This document shows, piece after piece, positions 10,900 through 22,945 of a stretch of 64,000 nt of DNA; the stretch's first letter is position 1, and each line of letters begins with the position of its first letter. Origin of the DNA: Pseudovirgaria hyperparasitica. Its lineage: Eukaryota; Ascomycota; Dothideomycetes; Acrospermales; Acrospermaceae. A program made the position numbers and the translations under genes. Below the pieces are notes generated by a model that was given only the letters and a program-made list of their open reading frames with translations, was not told the origin of the DNA and searched no databases. The DNA lies in the NCBI RefSeq assembly GCF_010093815.1, contig NW_022985581.1, positions 26,368 through 90,367 of the forward strand, given 5' to 3'.

Positions 10900-12420
10900 T
10901 TAGCCATGTGTCAGACAGCACATCGCTCCAACGGTTGATCCGTAGGAATCGTACCTCCAACAGCAATGCCAAATTCGAATACAGGAACGCGTTTGAGGCC
11001 TGATTACCGTACTATAGTTATGGTCAAATTTATCAGCCGCCATGTGAGCAGAGCATTGTGATCTTATATGCATATAGGCTAAACTCTGCTCGCTGTTGGC
11101 TCCAGGGCCTCCCGGGTAGATCCAAGTCACAGTGCCATAGTGAGGCGTCTGCAGGTTTGGAAAATAGCTACGAAAGTCTATGCTGTCGCCGTCGTCACCA
11201 CCTTCGTCGGTGTCAAGCCACTGCTGAGTTCCACGAAAGTACAAGTCTTTGCCACCGAGAGTCTCACGGTATACCTCTGAGTAGTCTTCCTCATCCGAGT
11301 CTAAGCAGGTTATCAAGTCATACTGAAGCTTGTGTGCCTTGGCGGCTTCGTAGAGTGCCATATCTACTCCTTTGAGCATATCCGGAAGCAGAGAATGCAT
11401 TTTGTCGTTTGTGTGGGGGTAGGCGTGTGAACATACCACTCCGAGCTTACCACCTGCAGTCATGAAATCGGGACATCCAAGCAGATCTGCGAGCGATAAG
11501 TAGAGTGGAAGCTGCGTTGCGTCCATGGCTGTCGAACTGCCAGTTAAGAGTCCAGGACGCTGAGCAAGGTACAGATTGTAAGTTAGTGTAACGCGATGAC
11601 CAGACTTTACTTCTTCGACCTCATGCTCGCAGTCACTGTAGAATGCAGCCCATTTGATGGTAGGCTCATCTTGATCACCTTGAGACCAGTCGAAGCGGAC
11701 AGTCTCACCCTCGTGGCGAACAAGAAGGTCACCTCCTATATACAGCATTAGCAGGACTCGTGATATACTACTATTGGCTGCGCCACCTTGAAAATGCATT
11801 GGTAAAGCCACCACTAAACTTCCCACCTGACCATTACTCCTGGGCGTGTCGACGTGTGCCTTGAAGTGACCAGATGGACCGCTGTAGACGTTGAGCTTGT
11901 ACAGCTCTGCGCGGACACCGCGATGTAGCTCAACCGATGGCAGTAAGAGCTGGTTGATGATTTCCACAATACCAAGGCCATGTGGGTCGAAGTCTGTCAA
12001 GAATTGACTCGTGTCAAGCTTGGTAGCCTTGCGGTACGTTTCGTCGATCACATCGCGGCCCTGATAGCCGAAGCTAGCAGGCTCAGTTGCTGAAATCAGT
12101 TGTTGGAATAGTGACGATTGCTCGCCAGTTGGGAACAGCAGAGCTTTGCCGCAACCCTCGAGACGAATGCAGATCGGGGGAGAGGAGCGCACATGATCGG
12201 CTTGTACGTTGCTTTCTTTGGTTTCGATGTCCGGGTTGTCTTCCTTGTGCTTGTTCTCTTGTCTTCCATCTGAAGCATCGGAAGCAGAGGTAGTGACTGG
12301 GATAGACCCGCCACATGCAAACATGGCACTTTTCGAAACAGCAGAGAATGTTCCAGCGAAGTTCTCGATCAACTGCTCGCTTGCCGGGTCAGCAGTAGTC
12401 GGTACTCCTTGGGTGGCCAT
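10900..12420 (-). CDS. 2OG-Fe(II) oxygenase-type protein, uncertain C-terminus
   Basis: Resembles fungal prolyl-4-hydroxylase-like Fe2OG proteins. The iron ligands are visible as H-x-D in GHFKAHVDTPRS (near residue 190) and the distal H in CEHEVEEVKSGHRVTLTYNL, whose R would hold 2-oxoglutarate. A 51-nt GT-AG intron (11736-11786, TGCTAAT branch) is likely. It has no stop and keeps the frame, but removing it gives the expected HFQGGDLLVRHEG instead of an inserted segment. The ATG at 12420 opens a Ser/Asp-rich N-terminus. After about 11045 the open frame no longer looks like the family. A different frame starting just after an ACTATAG acceptor (11012) reads YGNQASNAFLYSNLALLLEV, the usual C-terminal motif, and stops at 10892. 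No good donor links the two frames, so the end is broken or mis-modelled. Confidence 0.7.
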   Translation of the reverse strand: MATQGVPTTADPASEQLIENFAGTFSAVSKSAMFACGGSIPVTTSASDASDGRQENKHKEDNPDIETKESNVQADHVRSSPPICIRLEGCGKALLFPTGEQSSLFQQLISATEPASFGYQGRDVIDETYRKATKLDTSQFLTDFDPHGLGIVEIINQLLLPSVELHRGVRAELYKLNVYSGPSGHFKAHVDTPRSNGQVGSLVVALPMHFQGGAANSSISRVLLMLYIGGDLLVRHEGETVRFDWSQGDQDEPTIKWAAFYSDCEHEVEEVKSGHRVTLTYNLYLAQRPGLLTGSSTAMDATQLPLYLSLADLLGCPDFMTAGGKLGVVCSHAYPHTNDKMHSLLPDMLKGVDMALYEAAKAHKLQYDLITCLDSDEEDYSEVYRETLGGKDLYFRGTQQWLDTDEGGDDGDSIDFRSYFPNLQTPHYGTVTWIYPGGPGANSEQSLAYMHIRSQCSAHMAADKFDHNYSTVIRPQTRSCIRIWHCCWRYDSYGSTVGAMCCLTHG

Positions 12421-13022
12421 GGTAGAGTGAAACTGAGTTGACTGTCGCTTTGGTGGTAAGAGGGAAATGGACTGGAGAAAGTGGTGATAACACTGTTAGG
12501 GAGAGGCGTACGGGAGAAAGATAGCGTTATATATACCAGGTAGCTGGGTAGTTGCCGTGTTCTTTCATGCCAGGCAACCATGTGACTTGCATCGCGAAGC
12601 GCGTCATGTCACATTCTTCGGAGAGGCACGGTCGTTTCTGCCTAGTCTGTACACCCAACATGGCCTGGACGAGATCCTGGAGATCAATCGCAGACTTCGC
12701 CAAATAGCGTGACAACTTGACAAGCTAAGGAAACCTGCCTCAGTCATTGGAATAGTTCAACAGGGTATCCGAGAGGCCCTACAAGCGATGCGACATCTGA
12801 AAATATTGATGGTACCCTTAGACAACAGACATATTCAAATTTCGAAGCGACGTTGAGGACAGGAATAAGAAATTGCCAAGAAAAGTACTAGACTTGACGA
12901 TCCTAAACACCGACAATCTGCTGCGAAAGTCGAAATGCTCGCCATTGTGAAATGCCGACCGGGTATAAGTATAAATTGAAAGAGCCTGTGGCGACTGAGG
13001 AGACAAGATCCATTTCGGATAT
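12421..13022. promoter_or_regulatory. Intergenic, 2OG oxygenase promoter
   Basis: 600 bases between the start of the 2OG oxygenase (-) and the 3' end of the PHAF1-like gene (-). Nothing coding is supported here. Confidence 0.4.
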
Positions 13023-14692
13023 TTAGTACACAGTCAACGTGCATATAGCATCGTTCTCCATGACTTCAAAGATCAATCCTGGAAAACCGTAGAGCGTCGT
13101 TCGCCCAACTCCAGACCCCTCAGAACCTTCCATGTCTGATATTGAGGTCTCATTCATCACCCTTCTTCGACTGCTCGAGACCCCTTCTTCAAACCCGCCT
13201 AGTAACTCACAGCTGCTTCCAGGACTATCGCCCCAGCCTCGATTGATGGCCATCCCCCGTTGCATCAGCGCTTCCTCCTCGGGGTCAACGTAGAAACTTT
13301 TGAAGACTTGTTGCAGACGGTTCGAGGTATTTGAGAAGCTTAGCTCGGAGGTCAGGGGCTCCTCCCCTTTCTTCAAAGGTATGTGATCTATCGTCCATCG
13401 GCTGCGACGATGTCTATTGAACTGGTACGATCCGGGTATGTTGCCATGAAATATAATTTTCGTAGCAGTGAGTTGAGCAGCAGGTGGAGGTTCTTCATCA
13501 GAGCTTGTCATATCCCAACCACGATCTCTCCCATCTTGAGGTGACGGTGGGGGCTTATGTACGGCTTCAGATATCAGTATGTCGAACCCGTGTGAGTAGT
13601 AGTTATAGAAATGCTCGGAAGATGCTTCGCCGCTGTCAGGCCCCAGAGTTTCCGGGTCATCCTCCCAATCTGAAGAGTCATCATCTTCAGATTGCAGTGC
13701 AGACGAGTCAGCAGATACAGATAGTTGGCCGTGTCGCCCTGACAGGCCTGTGGATCTGTCTGATGCTTGACTATTTGTTCGTTCTTTGTGAATCGATAGT
13801 CTCCTATCACTCTTCCAGTGAATAGCATCGGGAGATCCCAGGTCCATAATGAGGTCCTGTGGGGTAGTCTCTCCAAGGATAATCTCGACAGGATGCCCTG
13901 ACCGTCGCAGTAGATCCACTCTGCCAGGACCACGTACTTTAGCCAGCTCTATTTCTTCTGAACCCTCATCCTTAGTCTTCCCGCCGATCACATGCAATCG
14001 AGGCGGAGCCGGTGCTGTGAATAGTGTCTGCCTTGTTGATGGCCAGTCCTCGCCATTGAATAGAACCATAGAAGTTGCCGGTGATGCTGCCGACGACGAC
14101 AGCAGCGGAATAAACTCTTTGTTTGGCGAGTAGGCCGAATCTCTGACTGGAAATGAGAACGCGATCCCGGGGTATGAAAGTACGTATTCTCCAGAAGCAT
14201 GCGGCTCTTCAGACCTTGCTGGCGGTGTATACTCCCCGCCAAAGGTCGGTCCTAAAAGCTTGTCGTAGACATGTCGAAAAGTTGGACCTTTTGAGGGCAA
14301 TAGGGCGGTCGAGTTGAGAGAAGAAGTATCGGTAATCTTCACGATCTCAACATCCTTGTACACAAGTCTAGTCTTCCAGAAGTCGTACACCTCTATCAGT
14401 CGCAGCCTTTGTTCCTTCCCATCAAACCTCAGGCGCATGCCATTCTTGGGTAGATTTATGGTGATGGGTTCGGCGATAGGGTTGTGGTGATCGAAGTAGA
14501 TCTCGAAAGAAGGAAAGTTCGGAGGCGACGCCTTTATATGAGCAAGAATCTCATGGATAGTCGAGCCAAGTGCTATTTGGTCTTTAGTACGATATATCAT
14601 ATGTTATACACTCTAGAGGAGTAGCTACCGAAAGGACCGATGTAACGGTTTGGGACCACATGCATCGTGGTCGGACTCTTCGACGCCTCCAT
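13023..14692 (-). CDS. PHAF1 / UPF0183 family protein
   Basis: Homologue of the family that includes human PHAF1 (C16orf70, MYTHO), which is linked to autophagy and phagophore assembly in animals. The role in fungi is less defined. Exons are 14692-14629 and 14581-13023, giving 540 residues. The short first exon encodes VVPNRYIGPF and joins to DQIALGSTIHEILAHIK, matching the conserved N-terminal block. The C-terminus has YGFPGLIFEVMENDAICTL, the other diagnostic block. In between are a folded N-terminal part (to about 175) and a low-complexity Ser/Asp-rich region (about 255-375) likely to be disordered. It is divergent from kinesin-5, with 503 bp between start codons. Confidence 0.85.
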
Positions 14693-15195
14693 CACATATC
14701 AACTGGTAGGAGCTGTGTCGTTGTTTTAGGTTTGAGGTTTACGGCGCGGCAAGGGTTGTACGAAGCATTTAGATAGAATGAAAGCGGATAGTCACTGCCA
14801 AGTTGACGAGAGCGGTGTTTGACATGAAACATAATGAAGTCGCATTGTCTCAGCCGGCAATGCGGTCACCTGGTGTGAATGCTGATGGAGCTCAAAGCTC
14901 GAAACGCGGCGTCAAGAGCGGGAGGGGCAAGCGGACTCTCGGACTTAAGCGGCACCTCTCCATATGATGGAGCCTGCTCCCTAGCGACCAACAAGCTCAT
15001 ACCCAAATCGGGGTCGGGCCTGAGACCGGGACGTGCTAGTAGCTAATAAGGGTTTGTTATGTAAACACCCCAGTCTGTTTACTACTCAGTCCTTGTCATC
15101 TACATATTGTTAATCCTAAGTTAGACCACTACCACCACCACTACCACCTCCTCCTCCTCCACCGTGCTTCCATTTGCTTCGGCCCATAAAGCATA
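14693..15195. promoter_or_regulatory. Bidirectional promoter, PHAF1-like / kinesin-5
   Basis: 503 bp separate the two divergent start codons. Near the kinesin side (15125-15166) is a pyrimidine-biased microsatellite of ACC units followed by TCC units, typical of a fungal 5' UTR. Confidence 0.5.
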
Positions 15196-18100
15196 ATGGT
15201 TGCACCACCGCGACCAGGCATGCCTGGAAAGAAATACAGTTCTATGCGCCCTCCCAGTTTCCGTCCTACCAACTCGCGCTCTCAATCCAGCACACCCGCT
15301 CCCACAGGTCGCGCATCTCCCGCAGATTCAATCGCCTCGACAGGTGCGTCTCGAACGCGATCGCCAGCAATAGCTGGAACAAAGCGTAAAGAGAGGGAGT
15401 TTGAAAATGATGCGGCGATCGAGACCAATATCAATGTGGTCGTGCGCTGTCGCGGACGCAGCGATCGAGAAGTCAAGGAAAACAGTGGTGTTGTTGTCTC
15501 CGCAAATGGCATCAAGGGGAACAGTCTGGTACTATCAATGGGGCCCAGCGCTCTCAGCAACAAGACCTACCACTTTGACAAGGTCTTCTCGCATGCAGCC
15601 GATCAATGTACGATATATGACGAAGTAGTGGCGCCTATATTGGACGAAGTAAGCTCGTATAGACTCTCAATGATGCCTGATTGATGATTAATAATCTGTG
15701 TCAGGTTTTAGAAGGCTTCAATTGTACAATTTTCGCGTATGGACAGACTGGTACAGGCAAAACATACACCATGTCCGGAGACATCTCAACCATCCTGCCG
15801 CTTCCCGACTCTGCTGGTATCATTCCTCGTGTTCTATACTCTCTGTTCGCGAAACTCGATGGGGGAGACCATGAGAACGCCGTCAAATGTTCGTTCATTG
15901 AACTGTACAACGAGGAACTCCGAGACCTTCTTTCGGTAGAAGAAGGTTCAAAGCTGAAGATATACGAAGACAACTCACGGAAAAGCCATCATGGGACCCT
16001 AGTTCAGGGCATGGAAGAGACGTACATCAAATCCGCTGCTGAGGGTATTCAGCGCCTACAGAGCGGAAGTCATAAGCGACAGGTGGCTGCAACCAAATGC
16101 AACGATCTGAGCTCAAGAAGTCACACTATATTCACCATCACGGTTCTCATCAAGCGGCCTTCGGATACAGGCGGAGAGGACTATCTTTGTACCGGTAAAC
16201 TAAATCTGGTTGATCTTGCAGGCAGCGAGAATATACAACGCAGTGGCGCTGAGAACAAGCGTGCTACGGAAGCTGGTCTCATCAACAAGAGTCTCCTAAC
16301 GCTCGGCCGTGTGATTAACGCGTTGGTCGAGAAGGGCTCGCATATACCTTACCGTGAGTCGAAGTTGACCCGTCTCTTGCAAGATTCTCTTGGAGGTCGT
16401 ACGAAGACCTGCATCATCGCAACACTTTCACCCGCCAAAAGCAATTTAGAAGAAACAATATCTACTCTCGACTATGCCTTTAGAGCTAAGAACATCCGAA
16501 ACAAGCCTCAGCATAACCAAACTATATCAAAATGGACAATGCTAAAAGATTACACTTCGGAGATTGAGAAGCTGAAGAGCGAATTAATAGCAGCGCGGCA
16601 GAGGAATGGAGTATATCTCACTCCTGAATCATACGAGGCACTCACTACGGAAAACGAGTCTCGAAGATTATTAAGCGAGGAACAAAGAGACAAGATCGAA
16701 ACTGTGGAATCACATTTGCGGAACAAAGTCCAGGAGCTCTTCTCTCTGATAACTAACTTTAATACCCTAAAAAGAGATAATGATGCGACCCGGTTGCACC
16801 TCGAAGAAACAAAGGGGATTCTAGAAAAGACTGATATCGTTCTGGCCCACACTCGTCAAAGTTTGGCGGAGGAGAACCTGCTCCGGAAAGCACATCAAAA
16901 GACTGAGGAGGAACTAGCGAACATTGGACAAAATATGATTTCAACGCTTGGGAAGACAACGTCAGATCTCGGTGGCCTGCACGCAAAGCTAAGACGACGA
17001 TCTGCTCTACAGTCTCAGAATCGCGACAACTGGACTTCAACACAAGCTCGAGTCGGAGATAAGACCAGGATGGTTGAAGAAAGATTGAGCGAGTTTCAGT
17101 CGCAGCAAGAAATTTTACTCTCCGATCTCTCGACAAGAATGCAGGGGTTTGTCGAACAGGAACTGCAAAAACTCGAATCCTCGAAAGCTTTCATGCAGGA
17201 GAAAATGCTTCGCTTTCAGGCTTCCGAGAAAGAGGTCAACGAGCAGACTGCGAAGTCAAAGGACGAACTCAACGGGGTTTTGCAAGAGATCAAATTGCTT
17301 CGTGAAGACGTCAAGCAGAAAGTTGGAGCAGGCTTGAATGATCTATCTGCTGCGGCACAGCGTATATCCGCTGGTATCTCAGAAGAATTGAAGGAGTTCC
17401 AAGCCCAGCTTCACATATCTTATTCGAGCATGGGGAAGGAATTCAAAAACTCTTACCAAGACCTAATCGAACGCCTTGATGATCAGCAGGCTATTTCGGA
17501 TCAGCTCCAGCAACAGATCGTGAAAGCTGATCAAACTCTTGTCGAGTCGAGTAAATCAGCTCAACAGCAACTTAGTGTGGTAGTCGAAGAGGAGCGTATC
17601 AAGGCTGTGGAAGAGCGTCAGCTCTTGATGTCACAAATTGCGAGTCTGGTCAATACCTCTGCTGAAGCACAGGAGGCAAGGATTTCTAACAAGTTATCCG
17701 TCGTCCAAGAGAGCATGAGGTCAGCAAATGGTCGTTACGGTACCGAGCACGACGCTTGGAATTCAGGAATGGACATGTGGAAAGACAAGTCAAAAGAGAT
17801 TGTGTTCGACATAATCAAGTCGCGTGACAATATCAAGGCAAAAGTTGTTGCTGACTATGCAGTAAGTGCTTTTATCACATATGCTCACTTTCACAGCTGA
17901 CTCCTCACAGGCTGCAAATACCCATACAGCATCATTGCAATCAACGACGACATCTGTGCACGACTCAACGGTACAAATTGTTGATACTCAGATGGCACAC
18001 ATGGACACACAGTTGCAATCCCTCGACGATATAGTCGTGCGCATTCGCGAGCAGAACGACTCGCATAACAATACACATTCCTTGTCCCTCGCCGCACTAG

Positions 18101-18852
18101 GAGATACTGTCCAGTCCTCCTACGCCAGCATCGAAGACCACCTGGCCTCGACCTTCTCAAGAGTCCAAGAGCTTGATGGTGACGTGACGGCTCGAATGTC
18201 GGCTATTCGTCATACATTCCCTCTTCTGTCAGCGGATGGTGACATACGGGCAACACTACATGGTCTGCGCGAGGAAATTGAGACCCAAACGCTGGTGGAA
18301 TATGCGCCCACAGGCGAAACTCCCCAGCGCATCCAGTACAGCTATCCGTCCACACTTCCGCGCACGGAAGGCCACGACAACCTCCTTGCTCGACTCCGCG
18401 GTCCGCCTGTCTCCGATTCGCCCTTGTCCGAGCCTGCTCGCAGTCCTACGAAGACTAGAGTCTTCGCAGATGCTCCGTCGTCCTCCCCAACAGAGTCGCG
18501 TCCGCCTACTTCAGGTGGTATCTTACCAGCTTCGACAAATGGCTTACGGGAGATTGATGCCAATGTCGTCAAGGCCCAAGAGAGCCATTTTGGCGTGTCA
18601 GTGTCTTCTCTCGAAGCTGCTGCCATGCCACCTCTCAAGCGCCAGAATACTAACACGTCTGGCTTAGATAAAAGTATCGGTGTGGAGAGCAAGCTGCCTT
18701 CGGTGGGCAAGCGGAAGAACACAAGAATGACTGTCGCTAGTGTGGGCATGGGAGACAGGGAAAACCAGATACCGCTCGTGGAGAATTTGAGTGCGAGCGT
18801 GGGGCCAAGGCCTGGGTCAGGGCGGAGGCTGAGGAGTAGAGACAATGTTTAA
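15196..18852 (+). CDS. Kinesin-5 (BimC/Cin8 type) mitotic motor
   Basis: Plus-end-directed tetrameric motor that slides antiparallel spindle microtubules. Exons are 15196-15648, 15705-17861 and 17911-18852, giving 1183 residues. The N-terminal motor domain spans about residues 73-430 with the P-loop GQTGTGKT (near 163), switch I NDLSSRSH (near 285) and switch II LVDLAGSE (near 318). A long coiled coil follows. The C-terminal tail holds the BimC box, seen as ARSPTKTRVFAD (near 1050), with the Ser-Pro CDK1-type site, and a basic end (GSGRRLRSRD). A second acceptor 14 nt before the chosen one at 17911 would break the frame. Length and architecture match Aspergillus BimC. Confidence 0.95.
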
Positions 18853-19528
18853 CGTGTGTCGAGTCAGTACGAGGCGTCGGTGGCGTTGAAGGTTGATACC
18901 TCTCGTTGTCCTGGGCTCAGGCGTTTCGGCGGCAGTCGGTTTGGCTTGAAAGACCCAGCTGGAGGCGTCCGGTGTGATCTGGGGTTTCTGTACAGTCATG
19001 ACTAGAGTGTATAGTTGATGTTCTGTTTACGTGTAGCGTTCCGAATACGACGAGGACTATTTTTGTCCACTGTCTTGATCAATCTCGGCACGGAGAAGAA
19101 GTGACTGCGCCCGACTGTACATCCGATGCAGGTGGCAATTCGTGAATAATTACAATTGCGACGGCTTGAGTCTGGCATAGCTCTGAACGCCTTGTTGTGT
19201 GTGTTTTCAGTGTCCATTTATAGCCATCTGTCACACACAACCTTGTACCAAAGACGAAGTCCAAGTTGACTGACTGCTGAGTAAGTGCGATGTATCACAA
19301 CTTGGATAAGCTCGAGAATCAGACCTGCCAAGGTCGGTAAGTTAGGTGCATCCAGCCGAAGCACCACCTTAGGTGTTATTTGCCCCTGGCTAAGCCTATT
19401 AGACTGCTACAACAACAATGGAAGCAATCACAAGTTACATAATTCAGGGTCCTCTATGATTTGGTTGTTTTGGATTGGAATAAATACCAAGTATATGGGC
19501 TATGGCGCCGTGACTCGCCCCCCCCCCC
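18853..19528. other. Convergent 3' intergenic region, kinesin-5 / frs2
   Basis: 676 bases without a supported gene. A run of twelve C (19518-19529) ends at the last base of the frs2 stop codon. Confidence 0.5.
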
Positions 19529-19529
19529 C
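19518..19529. repeat. Homopolymer C12 at the frs2 stop codon
   Basis: Twelve consecutive C on the + strand, read as G on the frs2 coding strand. The last C is the third base of the TAG stop (19531-19529). Homopolymer length may be unreliable in assemblies. Confidence 0.85.
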
Positions 19530-21195
19530 TAGTTTTTGTCTAACCTTACTGCTTCATTGTTCTCGATAAAGTTCAAGTCAACTTTATGCCCCAGCAGCTC
19601 CCGAATATTGTTCACGCCATACTTAATCATTGTCGGCCGCTCCAAACTAAGACCGAATCCGTACACTCGCATGTCCTTTGGCAGGCCCATGGGCTCTAGC
19701 ATCTCAGGTCGGAACATACCGCTATTGCCGATCTCTACCCACTTGGCAAGGCCAATATGATATCCGAAAATCTCCATGCTAGGCTCAGTGTAAGGGTTAT
19801 ACGCGGGCTTGAAGCGAAGATTCTCGATGCCGAGTTTCGAGTAAAAGTCCTCTAGGAAGCGCATCAAGCCACCAAGCGTCAGGCCAAAGTCTGCAATTAC
19901 GCCTTCTATTTGGTGGAATTCAGCGAGATGGGTAGCATCGACAGTTTCGTTGCGGAAGACTCGGTCTATTGAGAAATAGCGAGCAGGCCGGGGATTTTCT
20001 GCAAGACGATGCAATGCCCATGTCGATGATGCGGTTGTGTGCGTACGGAGGACCAATTTCAAGCATTCGTCTTCCGACCAATCATACCGATATCCTATTG
20101 AGCCGAACTTTCCTTCCTGGTGTACGGCCTTTATGTCGTTGAAGTATTGATTGTAATCGCGTGGCTTTATTGTCGATTGCTCTTTTGTCGCATATAGCTT
20201 CCGTGCACCTGCTTCCATTTCATTCATTGCCTTCTCAGCAGATGGATCTTCACGCGGTCGGTCGGCTTTGGGAGGGTCTGAGATGAAGAAGGTATCTTGC
20301 ATGTCGCGGGCGGGATGTTGTTGAGGCACGAAGAGGGCGTCAAAATTCCAGAAACCCGACTCCACGAATCTGTGATATTTATTAGGCGTTTTCTTCCAAG
20401 ATAAATAGATTGCACCACTGCTAACTTATCTGTAGGCATTTCTACGAAGCCCTGGTTGAAGAAGAGATTCCGGAACTCAGTTCGGACCTTGTTTAGGGGA
20501 TGAAGCGCGCCGGCATTCTGTGAAGCTCCTTGGGCGTTAAAATTGTATGGTTTGAAGTTGGCGGTCTCCCATGCACCACTAGCCAGCATATCGGCCGTCA
20601 AGTCTGTTACTTCGACGGGAATTTCCTTCGCATACTTGGGGCCCTTATTTACAGTATACGTTATGATCTTGACAATGCTGACTAGCTTGCGCTTCTGAAG
20701 CTCTTTCAGCTCTTTTGGATCTTCCACAGTCTTTGTCTCCTGTATCTTTGCTAGCTTCTGCTGGGCTATATCCTGTACGGTGTCGGCGACTGGTACGAGG
20801 TTGTTACCGTCCTTTTTGACCCATCTCGCTTTGAAAGCATTGCCTTGTCCTACTTTCGCAGTGAGATCCCCTACTATACTTGGCAGTTGCTTTATCTCAA
20901 TTTGTCCTTGTTTCTTGACAGCGTCCCAGACTTTGTACTCGTGACTCCCTTCTCTTGCAATCATAGTACCCTCTTCGGTGAGTATGACTTGCTCGGTGTC
21001 GTTGGTCTCATATTTTATCATATACCGAGAACTCAAGCGATCCAGGGTGGCTTTTATTTCTGGTTGCGAGACATCGGGAAAGGCTTCATCTGTCTTCAGG
21101 GAGGGGTTTTGGTCGAGCTGCTCGAGAACTTCAAGGGCCAGATCGCGGGTGCCGCTATTCGATGCCACCGGTACGGGGCCACGAGTACCTGGCAT
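19529..21195 (-). CDS. frs2: Cytosolic phenylalanyl-tRNA synthetase alpha subunit
   Basis: Catalytic subunit of the alpha2-beta2 enzyme that charges tRNA-Phe. Exons are 21195-20426 and 20369-19529, giving 536 residues. The join restores [28 protein letters not shown], a strongly conserved class II block. Other class II features are [19 protein letters not shown] and the C-terminal [16 protein letters not shown] (motif 3, with the Arg that binds ATP). The N-terminal 200 residues are the winged-helix DNA-binding-like domains of eukaryotic PheRS alpha. It lacks a mitochondrial presequence. Length is in the usual range (500-540). The stop codon TAG is followed directly by a run of G on the coding strand. 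Confidence 0.95.
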
Positions 21196-21723
21196 AATCG
21201 TGATTGCGCCCGATTGCGATACTGGAGGAATCAGATGCTGTGCGCCGAGACTGAATCGAGGAAGAATAAGTCGGAGTCAAGGTGTGAACTATGAGTCGAT
21301 GCGGGGATCTTTGGTGCAGCCACAGTGTGGCGTCAAAATCTGCTGCCTTGGTGCCTTGCTTTGCAAGCTTAAAAGACCCATATCATATTCAACTTCCTGG
21401 CCACCTCAGGTTTTCTGACTCAGGCACAACGATATATCGTCACTTGACCACGGTGAAGGCGGAAATACTCAGCCGCAGCGTTCAACATCGGGTGACTGAC
21501 TCGCTCGTCATTCCTCTTGACTCATGGCATCGAGAATGTGTACATCCCTTCTCCAGCAACACCTGGTCATTCGCCAGGAAGTCAAACTTTAGATGTCCTT
21601 TTAGAGCCATCGGCCCGTGTATCCATCTGAGTCTTATAGAGGTCAAATCGCGTGCCAGCCCCGCACGACTCGCGGGGTCCTGATCAAGGCTAACAGGCAT
21701 GACTTTTGTTATCTATTACTTCT
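21196..21723. promoter_or_regulatory. Intergenic, frs2 promoter
   Basis: 528 bases between the frs2 start and a possible small gene on the other strand. No other coding signal is seen. Confidence 0.35.
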
Positions 21724-22103
21724 ATGCCCCGAGTGCTACAGTTCACTCCAAAACGTGTTTCCCGCAAGGATTTCGACGCGGGTCATGAAATTGACATGCT
21801 CGAGCGTGGAGCAGACGAGGACGAATACAATTCGAATACGCACGAGGTCGATCTGCGCCAATACTGCACTAGGAAAATCAGACTCCTCGCAGATTGCCAA
21901 GACGGTAGGTTTTCATCGAATTGGATAGGTTGCTTGTGTTAGATTGAGTTCTGTGTATACATCTAACTGTTACTGAAACGACATCAACACATGTAGAAAC
22001 ACCCGGATATATCGACCGTCTACCGGGTATCCCCACTTGTGATCTCAAAGGCGCCACACGAGGCCTGCAGGGTTCATACGAGCAGTTTCATTCGAATTGT
22101 TAG
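21724..22103 (+). CDS. Possible small two-exon protein, unknown
   Basis: I do not recognise this. An ATG at 21724 (MPRVLQFTPKRVSRK) opens 60 codons to a GTAGGT donor at 21905. An ATGTAG acceptor at 21996, with a CTAAC-like branch near 21964, continues in frame for 35 more codons (ETPGYIDRLPGIPTCDLKG to FHSNC) and a stop at 22101. The 95-residue product is charged, with no signal peptide or membrane segment. Both exons have protein-like composition, but two short open frames and splice-like motifs can arise by chance. It is divergent from frs2. Confidence 0.3.
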
Positions 22104-22945
22104 GCTGACTAGCTATACATACAATCTTCAAGATACCCTGGTGCGGCGGTGGGCCCTCAGATCGCACAAGATTGCGTTTGCCCTGGGCTGTTCTGGAGAG
22201 TCCTTTGGCCCGCATCGCTCCACACCACTTCGGCTTCAAGTAGCTGTGCCGCAACGCCTATCGCGACCTTTTAAGATCTACCAAAAATACTAATGTCATG
22301 CATACGCAAGCCCCTCAGTGGCCCAGACGTGGATCGTTAACATGGATCAGTCCAAAGCCTTACAGGGCGTATGTTGCGGACATTTCTTATTGACCACGTT
22401 TCGTTTGCGCATAGCGCGCGCAGATACACTGCTCCCGACTTAGTGGTACCAGCAGCCACTATCACTGGAGGCTTGGACCTACACGACTCCGATGGCTGTC
22501 ACGGCCGTGAATGGTCACGGTTTGCCTTGAGACTGGCATGGAGTTATACGCTCTAGAGATCAGGAGAACGACCCAGCCATCCAGTCGTGCCACCCAATCG
22601 GAACGACAGATCCTTCTGTAAGTGATGGACCGCACACTATAGACAATACCTACGGCTGTATGCCCATTGGCTCTGGGGCAAGGAATCACACGTATAGTCG
22701 GATCGTGGCTTGGTCTATTTCAGGGTGATCACATCATAAGAATATGTGGGTAGGGCTGTATCCCGAAGTATGATGATGGTCCAGACTATCTTTACTGTGT
22801 TGGACGCCTCGTGTCCGATACTTGATAATTAATAGGCTGCCTCCTCAGTACATTCCTTTTATACTCTGTGTCTCTTTTCTGAATCCACTTCCCATCTTCT
22901 TTCTCATAATTGTCTTAATCGGAATCTCGTCCACTGTCAGAAAGG
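22104..22945. promoter_or_regulatory. Intergenic, upstream of the P450
   Basis: 843 bases without a convincing gene. Open frames on both strands are short and unlike any family. Confidence 0.35.

Noticed and set aside
15282-15563. Minus-strand open frame in kinesin exon 1
   Set aside because: Shadow of the Ser/Arg-rich kinesin N-terminus in another frame.
18817-19264. Small minus-strand frames between kinesin-5 and frs2
   Set aside because: Short, overlapping, and within probable 3' UTRs.
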